Part shown: one piece after another, positions 42,051 through 50,728 of the stretch
Layout: each line of letters opens with the position of its first letter
How positions within the stretch are numbered: the first letter of the stretch is position 1
Source: Burkholderiales bacterium
GTDB taxonomy: Bacteria; Pseudomonadota; Gammaproteobacteria; Burkholderiales; Burkholderiaceae_E
Assembly: GCA_003818495.1 (NCBI GenBank)
Contig: RPRK01000011.1
Location: 1 to 55,173 of the forward strand
DNA length: 55,173 nt
Direction: 5' to 3'
Notes under the pieces: generated by a model
The model's input: the letters and a program-made list of their open reading frames with translations, nothing else
Databases searched by the model: none
What the model was told of the DNA's origin: nothing
Position numbers and translations under genes: made by a program

Positions 42051-43835
42051 ATGACTCCGCCCGCCGACTCCGTCGCGCTCTGGCTCGCCGCCTTCGGGAC
42101 CGCGCTCGCGCGCGGCGACGCCGATGCCGCCGCCGCGCTGTTCCACGACGACGGCTGCTGGCGCGACCTCACCAGCTTCACCGGTTCGATCCGTACGCTC
42201 GACGGACGACCGGCGATCGCGCGGATGCTGCGCGCGACGCTCGCGCACGTGCGCCCCGGCGCATGGACGCTCGACGGCGCGCCGAGCGCCTCGGGCGACA
42301 CCGTCGAGGCCTGGCTGCGCTTCGAGACCGCCGTCGGCCGCGGCCGCGCGGTGCTGCGGCTCAAGGGGGGTCGGGCCTGGACGCTGATGACGATGCTCGC
42401 CGAGCTCATCGGGCACGAGGAGCCGGCCGGCGATCGTCGGCCGCTCGGCGTCGCGCACGGTGCCTACGGCACCGGCCAGCGCAGCTGGCTCGAGGCGCGC
42501 GAGGCTCGCCGCGCCGCGCTCGGGCGCACCGAGCAGCCGTGGTGCCTGATCGTCGGGGGCGGGCAGGGCGGGCTGGCGCTCGCCGCGCGCCTCAAGCGTC
42601 TCGGCGTGCCCGCGCTGATCGTCGATCGCCACGCGCGGTCCGGCGACGCCTGGCGTTCGCGCTACCGCTCGTTGGTACTGCACGACCCGGTCTGGTACGA
42701 CCACATGCCGTACCTGCCGTTCCCCGATCACTGGCCGGTCTTCACGCCCAAGGACAAGATGGGCGACTGGCTCGAGGCCTATGCCTCGATCATGGAGCTC
42801 GACGTCTGGGGCTCGACGACGTGCCTCGGTGCGACGCGCGACGAGGCCGCGGGCACCTGGTCGGTCACCGTCGAGCGCGACGGCGAGCGCCATCTGCTGC
42901 GCCCCGCCCACCTGGTGCTCGCCACCGGCCTGTCCGGCCTGCCGCAGGTGCCCGCGTTCCCCGGGGCGGACCGCTTCGAGGGCACCCAGCTCCATTCGGG
43001 CGCGTACGCGGGCGGCGCGCCGTGGAAGGACCGTCAGTGCGTGGTGGTCGGCTCGAACAACTCGGCGCACGACATCTGCGCGGACCTCTGGGAGCACGGT
43101 GCGCGGGTCACGATGCTGCAGCGCTCGAGCACGATGGTCGCGCGGTCCGAGTCGCTGCAGGCGCTCGGCTGGGGACGGCTGTTCTCGGAGGACGCGCTGC
43201 GCCGCGGCGTGACCACCGAGCGCGCCGACATGACGCTCGCCTCGATGCCGTATCGCGTGCTCGCGCAGGCGCAGACCGCCGTCACCGCCGAGATTGCCCG
43301 TCGCGACGCCGGGTTCTACGACCGGCTGCGCGCGGCCGGCTTCCTGCTCGACTTCGGCGAGGACGGCTCGGGCCTGTCGATGAAGTACCTGCGCCGCGGC
43401 TCGGGCTACTACATCGACGTCGGTGCCTCCGAGCTGATCGCCGACGGGCGCATCGGCCTGCGCAGCGGCGTGACCGTGCGCGAGCTGCGCGCGCGCTCGG
43501 TCGTGCTCGACGACGGCAGCGAGCTGCCGGCCGACCTCGTCGTCTATGCCACCGGTTTCGGACCGCTGTCCGACGTGGTCGCGAGGCTCGTCTCGCCCGA
43601 GGTCGCCGAGCGCATCGGGCCGATCTGGGGGCTGGGCTCCGGCACCGCGCGCGACCCCGGTCCGTGGGCGGGCGAGCTGCGCAACATGTGGACGCCGACC
43701 GCGCAGCCCGGCCTGTGGATCCACGGCGGCAACCTGCAGCAGGCGCGCTTCTATTCGCTGCAGCTCGCGCTGCAGCTCAAGGCGCGGTTCGCCGGCATCC
43801 CGATGCCGGTGTACGACCCGGCGCACGCGACATGA
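42051..43835 (+). CDS. NTF2-like/flavin-containing monooxygenase fusion
   Basis: A 594-residue protein. Residues 1-125 are a SnoaL/NTF2-like domain (WLAAFGTALARGDADAAAALF, DDGCWRDLTSFTGSIRTLDG in parts). Residues 160-594 are a class B flavoprotein monooxygenase: IVGGGQGGLALAARL (167-181) binds FAD, and the NADPH site is VVVGSNNSAHDI (about 330-341), where the usual second GxGxxG is degenerate but typical of this subfamily. YATGFGP (about 498-504) is the conserved Rossmann-linker motif. It may oxygenate a ketone, sulfide or amine; the substrate is unknown. The ATGA overlap with the downstream MFS gene suggests the pair acts on an imported or exported compound. The ATG at 42051 was chosen to start the NTF2 domain. 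Confidence 0.85.
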   Translation: MTPPADSVALWLAAFGTALARGDADAAAALFHDDGCWRDLTSFTGSIRTLDGRPAIARMLRATLAHVRPGAWTLDGAPSASGDTVEAWLRFETAVGRGRAVLRLKGGRAWTLMTMLAELIGHEEPAGDRRPLGVAHGAYGTGQRSWLEAREARRAALGRTEQPWCLIVGGGQGGLALAARLKRLGVPALIVDRHARSGDAWRSRYRSLVLHDPVWYDHMPYLPFPDHWPVFTPKDKMGDWLEAYASIMELDVWGSTTCLGATRDEAAGTWSVTVERDGERHLLRPAHLVLATGLSGLPQVPAFPGADRFEGTQLHSGAYAGGAPWKDRQCVVVGSNNSAHDICADLWEHGARVTMLQRSSTMVARSESLQALGWGRLFSEDALRRGVTTERADMTLASMPYRVLAQAQTAVTAEIARRDAGFYDRLRAAGFLLDFGEDGSGLSMKYLRRGSGYYIDVGASELIADGRIGLRSGVTVRELRARSVVLDDGSELPADLVVYATGFGPLSDVVARLVSPEVAERIGPIWGLGSGTARDPGPWAGELRNMWTPTAQPGLWIHGGNLQQARFYSLQLALQLKARFAGIPMPVYDPAHAT

Positions 43836-45028
43836 CTGCTGCGGCGGCCGCGGCCCGCCGGCGCGCGTTCGTCGCGATCGTCGCGGCCACCGTGCCGACG
43901 CTGCCCTTCGGCACCATCTACGCCTACAGCGTGTTCCTGGCGCCGATGGAGGCGATGCTCGGCATCGGCCGCGCCGACATGGCCTTCGTGTTCTCGCTGG
44001 CCTCGATCACGCTGACCGTCGGCATGGTCGGCGCCCCGCGCCTGTATCGCCGCTTCGCGCCCCCGGTGCTGCTGCTCGGCTGCGGGCTGCTGAGCGCCTC
44101 GGGTCTGCTGGTCGCCGCCACGGCCGGCGGCCTCGCCCAGCTCGCCCTCGGCTACGGCGTGCTCTTCGGGCTGGGTGGCGGCGTGATCTTCACGACGCTG
44201 CAGCAGGGCATGAACCAGGCGGTCGTCGCCCGCACGGGCCTGGCCAACGGCTACTACGTGAGCCTGTACCCGCTGGGCGCGATGATCGGCGCGCCGCTGC
44301 TCGGCTGGGCGATCGGCGCGCACGGCCTGCGGGTCACGCTGGGGGCGCTCGCCCTGACCATCGCCGTCGCGGCCGCCGCCGCCGCGCTGATGTACCGCGC
44401 GGCCGATCTGCGCATGCGCGACGCGGCCGCGGCCGCAGCCGACGACGACGCGCGCCGCTGGGACGTCTTCGCGCGGCTCTTCGCGGTGTTCTTCCTCGCC
44501 GCCGCCGCGGGGCTGACGGTGATGAGCCAGGCCGCCGGCATCCTCAAGGCCTATGGGGCCGGCACCGCGATGGCACTCGGCGCCACCTCGTTCATCACCG
44601 GCTCGATCGCCGCCGCGCGGCTCTCGGGCGGCTGGCTGGTCGACCGGTTCCGAGCGCCGCGGGTCGGCGCCTTCGCGCACCTGCTCGCGCTCGGAGGCTC
44701 GCTGCTGCTGCTGACCTGGCCCTCGCCGGCGATGGCGGTCGCGGGGCTGACGATGATCGGCTGCGGCTACGGCGTCGTCTCGGGCATGACCGCCGGCGCG
44801 ATCGCGCAGTACTGGCACCGCAACGCCTTCGGCCGCGTGGCCGGACAGATCTACATCGCCTGGTGCCTCGCCGCGATCACGCTGCCGATGGTCGCCGGCT
44901 GGCTGTTCGACCGTTCGCAGGGCTATCACGGGGCGATGATGCTCGCCGCCGCGGTCAACCTCGCCGGCATCGCGATGTCGCTGACCCTGCCCGGCCGCTC
45001 GACGCGGCGGGCGGGCGAGGCCGCCTGA
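43832..45028 (+). CDS. MFS transporter, OFA/monocarboxylate-like
   Basis: A 398-residue membrane protein with about twelve helices in two six-helix halves and a central cytoplasmic loop (YRAADLRMRDAAAAAADDDARRW). FGTIYAYSVFLAPMEAMLG near helix 1 and the GGVIFTTLQQGMNQ and LANGYYVSLYPLGAMIGAPLLG segments fit the oxalate/formate antiporter-like branch. The second half has SGGWLVDRFRAPRVGAF, the loop 8-9 equivalent of the MFS signature. Its start codon lies inside the monooxygenase stop, so both are produced together; transported compound unknown, probably a carboxylate or related xenobiotic. Confidence 0.85.
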   Translation: MTAAAAAARRRAFVAIVAATVPTLPFGTIYAYSVFLAPMEAMLGIGRADMAFVFSLASITLTVGMVGAPRLYRRFAPPVLLLGCGLLSASGLLVAATAGGLAQLALGYGVLFGLGGGVIFTTLQQGMNQAVVARTGLANGYYVSLYPLGAMIGAPLLGWAIGAHGLRVTLGALALTIAVAAAAAALMYRAADLRMRDAAAAAADDDARRWDVFARLFAVFFLAAAAGLTVMSQAAGILKAYGAGTAMALGATSFITGSIAAARLSGGWLVDRFRAPRVGAFAHLLALGGSLLLLTWPSPAMAVAGLTMIGCGYGVVSGMTAGAIAQYWHRNAFGRVAGQIYIAWCLAAITLPMVAGWLFDRSQGYHGAMMLAAAVNLAGIAMSLTLPGRSTRRAGEAA

Positions 45029-45093
45029 GCCGCCTGCGCAGAAACCCGGACTGCAGGCGGGTCGGACCGGTCGTCCCGGCGCAGAATGGCGGC

Positions 45094-46284
45094 ATGGACA
45101 CCGCCACCCCCTCCGCCGCCGCGGACCAGCCGTCGCCGCGCGGCCTCGCGTTCGCCCGCCAGCTCGTCGGCCTGAACACCGTCAGCCGCAACTCGAACCT
45201 CGAGCTGATCCACATCGTGCGCGACGAGCTGCACCGCCTCGGCGTCTCGAGCCGGCTGACCTACAACGACGACCGGACCAAGGCGAACCTGTTCGCCACC
45301 CTGGGCGAGGGCAAGCCGGCCGGCGTGATCCTGTCGGGCCACACCGACACCGTGCCGTGGGACGGCCAGGACTGGACGGTCGACCCGCTGGGCGCCGAGG
45401 TCCGCGACGGCCGCCTCTACGGCCGAGGTTCCGCCGACATGAAGGGCTTCATCGGGCTGGCGCTCGGGCAGGCCGAGCGCTTCCTGGCGAGCGACGCGCC
45501 CTTCGCGGTCCACTTCGCGTTCACCTACGACGAGGAGACCGGCTGCTTCGGCGTCAAGGAGCTGCTGGCCGACCTGCGCGACGCCGGCATCGCGCCGCTC
45601 GCCTGCATCGTGGGCGAACCCACGAGCATGATCCCGGCGATCGCCCACAAGGGCGTGCACCGGTGGCGCTGCTGCGTGCGCGGCAAGGAGGCGCATTCGT
45701 CGCTGACGCCGCAGTCGGTCAATGCCATCGAGATGGCCGCGCGGGTCATCGGACGGCTGCGCGACATGGCCGAGCGCCTCGAGGCCGAAGAGCCCCGCCA
45801 CGAGGGCTTCGACGTGCCGTGGTCGACGGTGAGCGTCGGCCAGTTCCACGGCGGCATCGCCGACAACGTGGTGCCGCGCGACGCCGAATTCCGCTACGAG
45901 TTCCGCGACCTGCCCACCGCCGACGTCGGCGCGATGCAGGCCGAGGTGCTCGGCTACGCGCGCGGGCTGGAGCCGGCGATGAAGCGCGTCGCGCCCGCCG
46001 CGGGCTTCGCGTTCGAGCCGATCTGCGAGGTGCCGAGCTTCCTCGGGTCGGCCGCGGATCCGGTGACCCGGATGGCGCAGCGCCTGTCGGGCGAGTCGGG
46101 CACGACGCTGGTGGCGTTCGGGACCGAGGCGGGACTCTTCAAGCGCGCCGGGATTCCGTCGGTGGTGTGCGGGCCGGGCAGCATCGTGCAGGCGCACCAG
46201 CCCGACGAGTACGTGAGCCTGGAACAGCTCGCGCGCTGCGAGCGCTTCCTGCAGGGCCTGGCCGGCAGCCGCGGGATCGGGTGA
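45094..46284 (+). CDS. ArgE/DapE-family M20 deacetylase (acetylornithine deacetylase-like)
   Basis: A 396-residue di-zinc M20 hydrolase: SGHTDTVPWDGQDW (His83, Asp85), GRGSADMKGF (Asp115 bridging), TYDEETGCFGVKEL (Glu147 catalytic, Glu148), VGEPTSMIPAIAHKG, and the C-terminal GPGSIVQAHQPDEYV with the last zinc His. The dimerisation domain starts near HRWRCCVRGKEAHSS. It is closest to ArgE, which frees ornithine from N2-acetylornithine, but M20 enzymes cover many N-acyl amino acids. It lies 65 bp after the MFS gene and may be part of that unit, in which case an N-acyl compound could be the shared substrate. Confidence 0.85.
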   Translation: MDTATPSAAADQPSPRGLAFARQLVGLNTVSRNSNLELIHIVRDELHRLGVSSRLTYNDDRTKANLFATLGEGKPAGVILSGHTDTVPWDGQDWTVDPLGAEVRDGRLYGRGSADMKGFIGLALGQAERFLASDAPFAVHFAFTYDEETGCFGVKELLADLRDAGIAPLACIVGEPTSMIPAIAHKGVHRWRCCVRGKEAHSSLTPQSVNAIEMAARVIGRLRDMAERLEAEEPRHEGFDVPWSTVSVGQFHGGIADNVVPRDAEFRYEFRDLPTADVGAMQAEVLGYARGLEPAMKRVAPAAGFAFEPICEVPSFLGSAADPVTRMAQRLSGESGTTLVAFGTEAGLFKRAGIPSVVCGPGSIVQAHQPDEYVSLEQLARCERFLQGLAGSRGIG

Positions 46285-46375
46285 TCTCGGCGGTGCCGGC
46301 GGCGCGGACACCGTGCGTCGGCTCTCCGACCGTGCGGGCAACGGGCGACAGGCCCGCTGCCCGATCGTCGGGCGA

Positions 46376-46639
46376 CTAGGTCGAGGCCGGCCGCGAGCGG
46401 CGGCCCGGTGCCGGCGGGGGCACGTAGCCCGCGACCCGGTACAGGCTCGCGTCGATGCGCTCGCCGTCGTTGAAGCGGGTCACCACGCAGGCGATGACCG
46501 CGCCCTTGGCGACGAGCTCGGAGCCGTACTGGCGCACGTCGGCCAGCGAGGTGCCGGTCTCGGCGGAGATCTCGAAGTCGAGACGCTCGTGGTGCTTGCG
46601 GATGCAGGCCAGGACGGCGGCTGCGTCGGGAGCGCCCAT
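46376..46639 (-). CDS. Small conserved protein with predicted HTH-like fold, linked to infA
   Basis: An 87-residue protein: DAAAVLACIRKHHERLDFEISAETG, SLADVRQYGSELVAKGAVIACVVTRFNDG and an IDASLYRVAGYVPPP end. The helix-turn-helix-sheet pattern (helices at about 6-16, 20-28 and 31-46, then a two-stranded wing) resembles winged-helix DNA-binding domains of the FaeA/ArsR type. It sits one base after the infA stop (TGA-C-ATG), so it is translationally coupled to IF-1. I do not know a named family; it may be a small regulator or translation-linked protein. Confidence 0.6.
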   Translation of the reverse strand: MGAPDAAAVLACIRKHHERLDFEISAETGTSLADVRQYGSELVAKGAVIACVVTRFNDGERIDASLYRVAGYVPPPAPGRRSRPAST

Positions 46640-46640
46640 G

Positions 46641-46910
46641 TCAGCCGCGCCGCAGGTTCGGCAGCGACGGACCACGGGGCGCCGAGGGGCCGTCCTTGTG
46701 GCGGAAATTGATGCGGCCCTTGCTGAGGTCGTAGGGCGACATCTCGAGCGTGACGTGATCGCCCGCGAGGATCCGGATGCGGTGCTTGCGCATCTTGCCG
46801 GATGCGTAGGCGGTGACTTCGACGCCATTCTCCAGCGTGACACGGAACCGGGTCTGCGGCAGCACCTCGCTGACGACGCCTCCCAACTCGATGAGCTCTT
46901 CCTTCGACAT
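46641..46910 (-). CDS. infA: Translation initiation factor IF-1 (second-copy type)
   Basis: An 89-residue S1/OB-fold protein that occupies the ribosomal A site during initiation. [29 protein letters not shown] (in parts), [39 protein letters not shown] are the IF-1 core. It carries a 17-residue C-terminal extension ([17 protein letters not shown]) beyond the usual 72 residues. Burkholderiales often have two infA genes, one with ribosomal proteins and one separate; this isolated one fits the second kind. It is preceded by a long 5' region and followed by the 87-residue gene. Confidence 0.92.
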   Translation of the reverse strand: MSKEELIELGGVVSEVLPQTRFRVTLENGVEVTAYASGKMRKHRIRILAGDHVTLEMSPYDLSKGRINFRHKDGPSAPRGPSLPNLRRG

Positions 46911-47269
46911 CTGCACTCCTGAAAGGCCGCTCCTCGCCCCGTGATCACGGAGCGCCGAACGACCGGACCGACCACTGCCCGGACGGGCGATGCGGGGCGG
47001 GGTCGGTTGAGGCGGCTTCGAGACCGCCTGGGAGGACCCGACCTCGTGCGCGTTGCGCCGGAAGCAGGGCCCGTACTGGGCGCCCGACCCCTTGGCGGGG
47101 GCCGGCGTCGAGTCTGCGTTGGGGGATGCTGGTCGGCGCCGAACGGAGCCGGGGCAGCCCGGGGGCCACTCGAAACCATAGTGTACGCCCATACACCGTC
47201 CGGCGTCTCGAATTCTGTACGGTCAGGCTGTCTCGAGGGCGGCCCGGAAGAGTGCCTGTCCGCGCCGGC
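46911..47269. other. Long untranslated stretch between the GntR gene and infA
   Basis: No credible gene in 359 bp. It includes the dyad GTGTA-N6-TACAC (47181-47196) in an AT-richer patch that may house the infA promoter (minus-strand TACACT and TATGGT as -10 candidates) and a perfect CGTGATCACG palindrome (46940-46949) close to the infA start. No clear -35 matches either hexamer. Confidence 0.4.
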
Positions 47270-47980
47270 TCAGGTCTGCAGCCGACGGTACAGCGCGTCG
47301 GATCGAAGCAGGTGCGCCCGCATCGCCGCCTCCGCGGCATCGGCGTCGCGGGCCTCGATCGCGTCGACCAGCCGGGTGTGCTCGGCGATGGTGAGCAGCT
47401 CCGCGCCAGGCGCCCGCACCAGGGGCCGGTAGTAGTCCCCCGCCCACTGGAAGATCGCCTCGACGACCGCCGGGAAGATCGGGTTGCCGCCGATGCGGGC
47501 CAGCTCGCGGTGGAAGGCCATGTCGTGGGACAGGAATCCGTCCAGCTCGGGCAGCGGGGCCCGCTGCGCCTCGACCCGGGCGCGCAGCGCCGCGACGTCG
47601 GCGGGGCTCGCACGCTCCGCGGCCCGTCGGGCGGTGCCGGCCTCCAGGAACACGCGCGCCTCGAGCAGGTGCTCGAGCGTGTGCGGCTCGACCTGCAGCA
47701 GATGCCGTGCGCCGCCGGCGATCTGCCCGATCAGGTCGCGCGCGGTGGGCACCGTCACCCGGGCGCGCTCGCCATGCGAGATCTCGACGATGCCCGAGCG
47801 CTCCATCGCCTGCAGCGCCTCGCGGATCGCGGGCCGGCCGACGCCGTAGAGCGCCATCAGTTCGCGTTCCGGCGGCAGCGGGTCGCCCGGCCCGAGCTCG
47901 CCGGACTCGATGCGCCGCATCAGGCGCTCGAGCACGTCCTGGTAGAGCTTGCGCCGCGGGATCGGGCCGTCGGCCTGCAT
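47270..47980 (-). CDS. GntR-family regulator, FadR/FCD subfamily
   Basis: A 236-residue repressor. The winged helix-turn-helix (about 8-75) reads KLYQDVLERLMRRIESGELGPGDPLPPERELMALYGVGRPAIREALQAMERSGIVE (in parts), standard GntR. The C-terminal FCD domain has LLEARVFLEAGTARRAAERA, FHRELARIGGNPIF and AEHTRLVDAIEARDADAAEAAMRAHL, including the metal-site Asp/His residues. Effectors are usually organic acids. It follows the ApnO-like gene by 17 bp on the same strand, so it is co-transcribed and very likely regulates that gene through the TGGTATGACCA site. The start at 47980 fits the family N-terminus. Confidence 0.9.
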   Translation of the reverse strand: MQADGPIPRRKLYQDVLERLMRRIESGELGPGDPLPPERELMALYGVGRPAIREALQAMERSGIVEISHGERARVTVPTARDLIGQIAGGARHLLQVEPHTLEHLLEARVFLEAGTARRAAERASPADVAALRARVEAQRAPLPELDGFLSHDMAFHRELARIGGNPIFPAVVEAIFQWAGDYYRPLVRAPGAELLTIAEHTRLVDAIEARDADAAEAAMRAHLLRSDALYRRLQT

Positions 47981-47997
47981 CGCGAGGAGCGCTCCGC

Positions 47998-48834
47998 TCA
48001 GGTGATCCGCCGGATGCTGTCGGCGATCTCCGCCCGGTCGAACACCTGCTTCCAGTCGTCGCGCATCAGCCTCGGCTTGCCGAAGGTGATCGCCTTGTTG
48101 CACGCGTCGGAGAACTGGCCCGGGATCTCCTTGAAGATCACCGCGCCGAGGATGGTCATGTGGCCGAGCAGGAAGTCGCGTGCCGCCTCGGCGGGCACCC
48201 CGCGTGCGACGACCTCGTCCATCGCCTCGCGCATCACGTCGAGCAGCGTCGCGCACACCGTCTCCGACAGGCCGGGCTCGAGCAGCGCCATCTGCTCGAC
48301 CGTCAGGCGGTGCGAGCGCAGGATCGGCTGGTAGATCACCCGCGCGATCGCCTCGCCGAGGTCGAAGGCCTCGGGCGGCCCCTGCATCAGCGCGCTGACG
48401 ATCGACTGCCGGGCATGGCCGCCGCCGAAGAAGTCGCGGCGTGCCTCGGCGGTGGTCTCGTCGTTGAAGATCGGCGGATGACAGGGGTGGGCCACGAAGT
48501 AGACCAGGTCGGGCCGCTCGGGCAGGTGCCCGGCGAACGGCGCGGCGGCGTCCAGCGTCATGACCATCGTGCCCGGCGCGAGCAGCGGTTCGATCTCGGC
48601 CGCGAGCTTGCCGATCAGCGTGTCGGGCACGGCCAGGATCACGACCCCGGCACCGTCGAGCGCGGCCTCTGCGCTCACGCACTCGATGCCGAGCTCATCG
48701 CGCAGCCGCGCCCGTCCGCCCGCGCCCGGCTCGACGTGGCGCACCGCGTAGGCCGATCCCATCAGGTTCTTCGAGAGGCGAACCCCCATCTTCCCGCCCG
48801 CGCCGAAGAGCGCGATCGTGGTCTGCGTCGTCAT
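47998..48834 (-). CDS. ApnO-like NAD(P)-dependent dehydrogenase/oxidoisomerase
   Basis: A 278-residue protein. The Rossmann motif is IALFGAGGKMGVRLSKNL (7-24), then VVILAVPDTLIGKLAAEI, YFVAHPCHPPIFNDE and a helical C-terminal domain EQMALLEPGLSETVCATLLDVMREAMDE (in parts) followed by RGVPAEAARDFLLGHMTI. This HPCHP and LSETV pattern resembles D-apionate oxidoisomerase (ApnO), of the phosphogluconate-dehydrogenase-C-terminal-like family, from memory. The accompanying apionate pathway genes (oiaK/oiaT types) are absent, so the real substrate, probably a sugar acid, is uncertain. It is co-directional with the GntR gene. The ATG at 48834 was chosen over 48876 because the Rossmann strand follows directly and the operator lies before it. 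Confidence 0.68.
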   Translation of the reverse strand: MTTQTTIALFGAGGKMGVRLSKNLMGSAYAVRHVEPGAGGRARLRDELGIECVSAEAALDGAGVVILAVPDTLIGKLAAEIEPLLAPGTMVMTLDAAAPFAGHLPERPDLVYFVAHPCHPPIFNDETTAEARRDFFGGGHARQSIVSALMQGPPEAFDLGEAIARVIYQPILRSHRLTVEQMALLEPGLSETVCATLLDVMREAMDEVVARGVPAEAARDFLLGHMTILGAVIFKEIPGQFSDACNKAITFGKPRLMRDDWKQVFDRAEIADSIRRIT

Positions 48835-48863
48835 GCCTGTGCCGTCCTGGTCGTGGTGGTGTG

Positions 48864-48892
48864 ATGGTATGACCACTACTGCAACCGGTCAA
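48864..48892 (-). promoter_or_regulatory. Promoter and FadR-type GntR operator of the ApnO-like/GntR unit
   Basis: On the minus strand TTGACC (48892-48887), 17-bp spacer and TACCAT (48869-48864) form a sigma-70 promoter starting about 23 bases before the gene. TGGTATGACCA (48865-48875) fits the FadR-subfamily consensus TNGTNNNACNA exactly and overlaps the -10, the expected arrangement for repression. Confidence 0.65.
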
Positions 48893-49091
48893 ACGCCTGC
48901 GGCCGCGATGCCTGCCGTCGCACGTACGTCGGACACCGCGTAGTGGAATCCCGAAATCCCGGGAACTGCGCCCGCAAACCCCGTCTCGGACGCGGACCCG
49001 GGTGCCCCCGGAGCCCGTAAGGTCTGGCCATGCCCGGTCCGAGACGCGTCCTCGCGCGTGACCGGCCGCCACGACACCCGAATCGGTCCCG

Positions 49092-50648
49092 ATGAAATTC
49101 TCCACACGCCTGTACGTCGCCTTCGCGCTCAGCGTCGCATTCACGCTCGCGGTCGGTCTGTTCTCGATGCTCCAGGTCTCGACGCTGGCCGCCCACACCC
49201 ACGAGCTCAGTACCAACTGGATGCCGAGCGTTCGGGTCCTCGGCGCGATGAAGTCCGAGATGCGCGAGTTCCGCACGCTCGAGCTCCAGCACATCATCTC
49301 CACCGACCTCAAGGAGATGGACGAGTGGGAAGAGCGGATGACGAAGTCGCTCAAGCTCCTCGAGGATCAGTTCGCCACCTACGAGAAGCTGGTGACGAAC
49401 GACGTCGAGCGGCGCGACTTCACCGAACTCAAGGGCCAGCAGGCGGTGCGCCTCGAGGCGCACATGCGGGTGCGTGCGCTGTCGCGTGCCGGCAAGACCG
49501 CCGAAGCGGTCAGCCTGGCCCGCGGCGAGGTGTCGCAGCTGCGTGCCGCGACCGGCGCCACCGTGGACCGGCTCGTCGAGATGAACGAGCGCGGTGCCGA
49601 CGGCGAGTCCCGTGACTCGGCCCGCTCGGCGTCGCTCGCGATGCGGCTGATCCCGGCCGCGATCCTGCTGGCGGTGATCGCCTCCGGGGTGCTGGCCGTC
49701 GTGATCGTGCGCGGCACCATGCGCCAGCTCGGCGGCGACCCGGCCGACACCGTCGCGGCGGTCGAGCGGATCGCCGCGGGCGACCTGGTGACGCCGGTCG
49801 CGCAGGGGAGCCTGTTCCCGGGCAGCCTGCTCGCGGCGCTGGCCGGCATGAAGGAGCGGCTGGCGCAGATCGTCGGCACGATCCAGACCGGCTCCGCCGA
49901 GATCCTGACGGCCGCGCAGGAGGTCTCGCGCGGCAACCTCGACCTGTCGTCGCGCACCGAGCAGCAGTCGGCCAACCTGGAGGAGACGGCGAGCGCGCTC
50001 GAAGAGATCACCGGGACGATCCGCGCGACCTCCGACAACGCCGTCTCCGCGAACAGGCTCGCCGGCGATGCGTCGCAGACGGCCGAGCGGGGCGGCAAGG
50101 TCGTCGAGGCCGTCGTCGCGACGATGCAGTCGATCTCCGAAGGCTCGCGGCGGATGGGCGACATCATCGGCGTGATCGACGGCATCGCGTTCCAGACCAA
50201 CATCCTCGCGCTGAACGCGGCGGTCGAGGCCGCCCGCGCGGGCGAGCAGGGCCGCGGCTTCGCGGTGGTCGCCAGCGAGGTGAGGGCGCTCGCCCAGCGC
50301 TCGGCCGAGGCGGCGCGCGAGATCAAGGCGCTGATCGAGACCTCGGTCGGCAAGGTCGCCGACGGCACGCGGCTCGTCGGCGATGCCGGCGGCACGATGC
50401 AGGAGGTCGTGGCGTCGGTGCGCCGGGTCTCGGACATCATCGCCGAGATCTCCTCGGCCACGCAGCAGCAGACCACCGGCGTCGACCAGATCAACGACGC
50501 CGTGGGGCAGCTCGATGGCGTGACGCAGCAGAACGCGGCCCTCGTCGAGGAGGCCGCCGCCGCGACCAAGAGCATGGCCGAGCAGGCCGATCGCCTGGTC
50601 GCCGCGGTGTCGGTGTTCCGGACCGACCCCCGGCGCACCCACGGCTGA
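49092..50648 (+). CDS. Methyl-accepting chemotaxis protein
   Basis: A 518-residue transmembrane chemoreceptor. TM1 is at about 7-29, a four-helix-bundle periplasmic sensor (about 30-183, with MPSVRVLGAMKSEMREFRTLELQHI in parts), TM2 at about 184-207 (LIPAAILLAVIASGVLAVVIV), a HAMP domain and a coiled-coil signalling domain. The tip that contacts CheA/CheW, GIAFQTNILALNAAVEAARAGEQGRGFAVVA (in parts), is at about 363-393. There is no C-terminal CheR-tethering pentapeptide; the end RTDPRRTHG differs from NWETF. Che genes are not adjacent, so it is a dispersed receptor. The ligand is unknown. It is divergent from the ApnO-like gene. Confidence 0.93.
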   Translation: MKFSTRLYVAFALSVAFTLAVGLFSMLQVSTLAAHTHELSTNWMPSVRVLGAMKSEMREFRTLELQHIISTDLKEMDEWEERMTKSLKLLEDQFATYEKLVTNDVERRDFTELKGQQAVRLEAHMRVRALSRAGKTAEAVSLARGEVSQLRAATGATVDRLVEMNERGADGESRDSARSASLAMRLIPAAILLAVIASGVLAVVIVRGTMRQLGGDPADTVAAVERIAAGDLVTPVAQGSLFPGSLLAALAGMKERLAQIVGTIQTGSAEILTAAQEVSRGNLDLSSRTEQQSANLEETASALEEITGTIRATSDNAVSANRLAGDASQTAERGGKVVEAVVATMQSISEGSRRMGDIIGVIDGIAFQTNILALNAAVEAARAGEQGRGFAVVASEVRALAQRSAEAAREIKALIETSVGKVADGTRLVGDAGGTMQEVVASVRRVSDIIAEISSATQQQTTGVDQINDAVGQLDGVTQQNAALVEEAAAATKSMAEQADRLVAAVSVFRTDPRRTHG

Positions 50649-50728
50649 GCGTCCGACGCACTAGACTCGCCCGTTCGGATACCCGGGCCGCCCGCCGTGC
50701 GCGGGCCGTCGCAGACGAGCGAGGCGAG

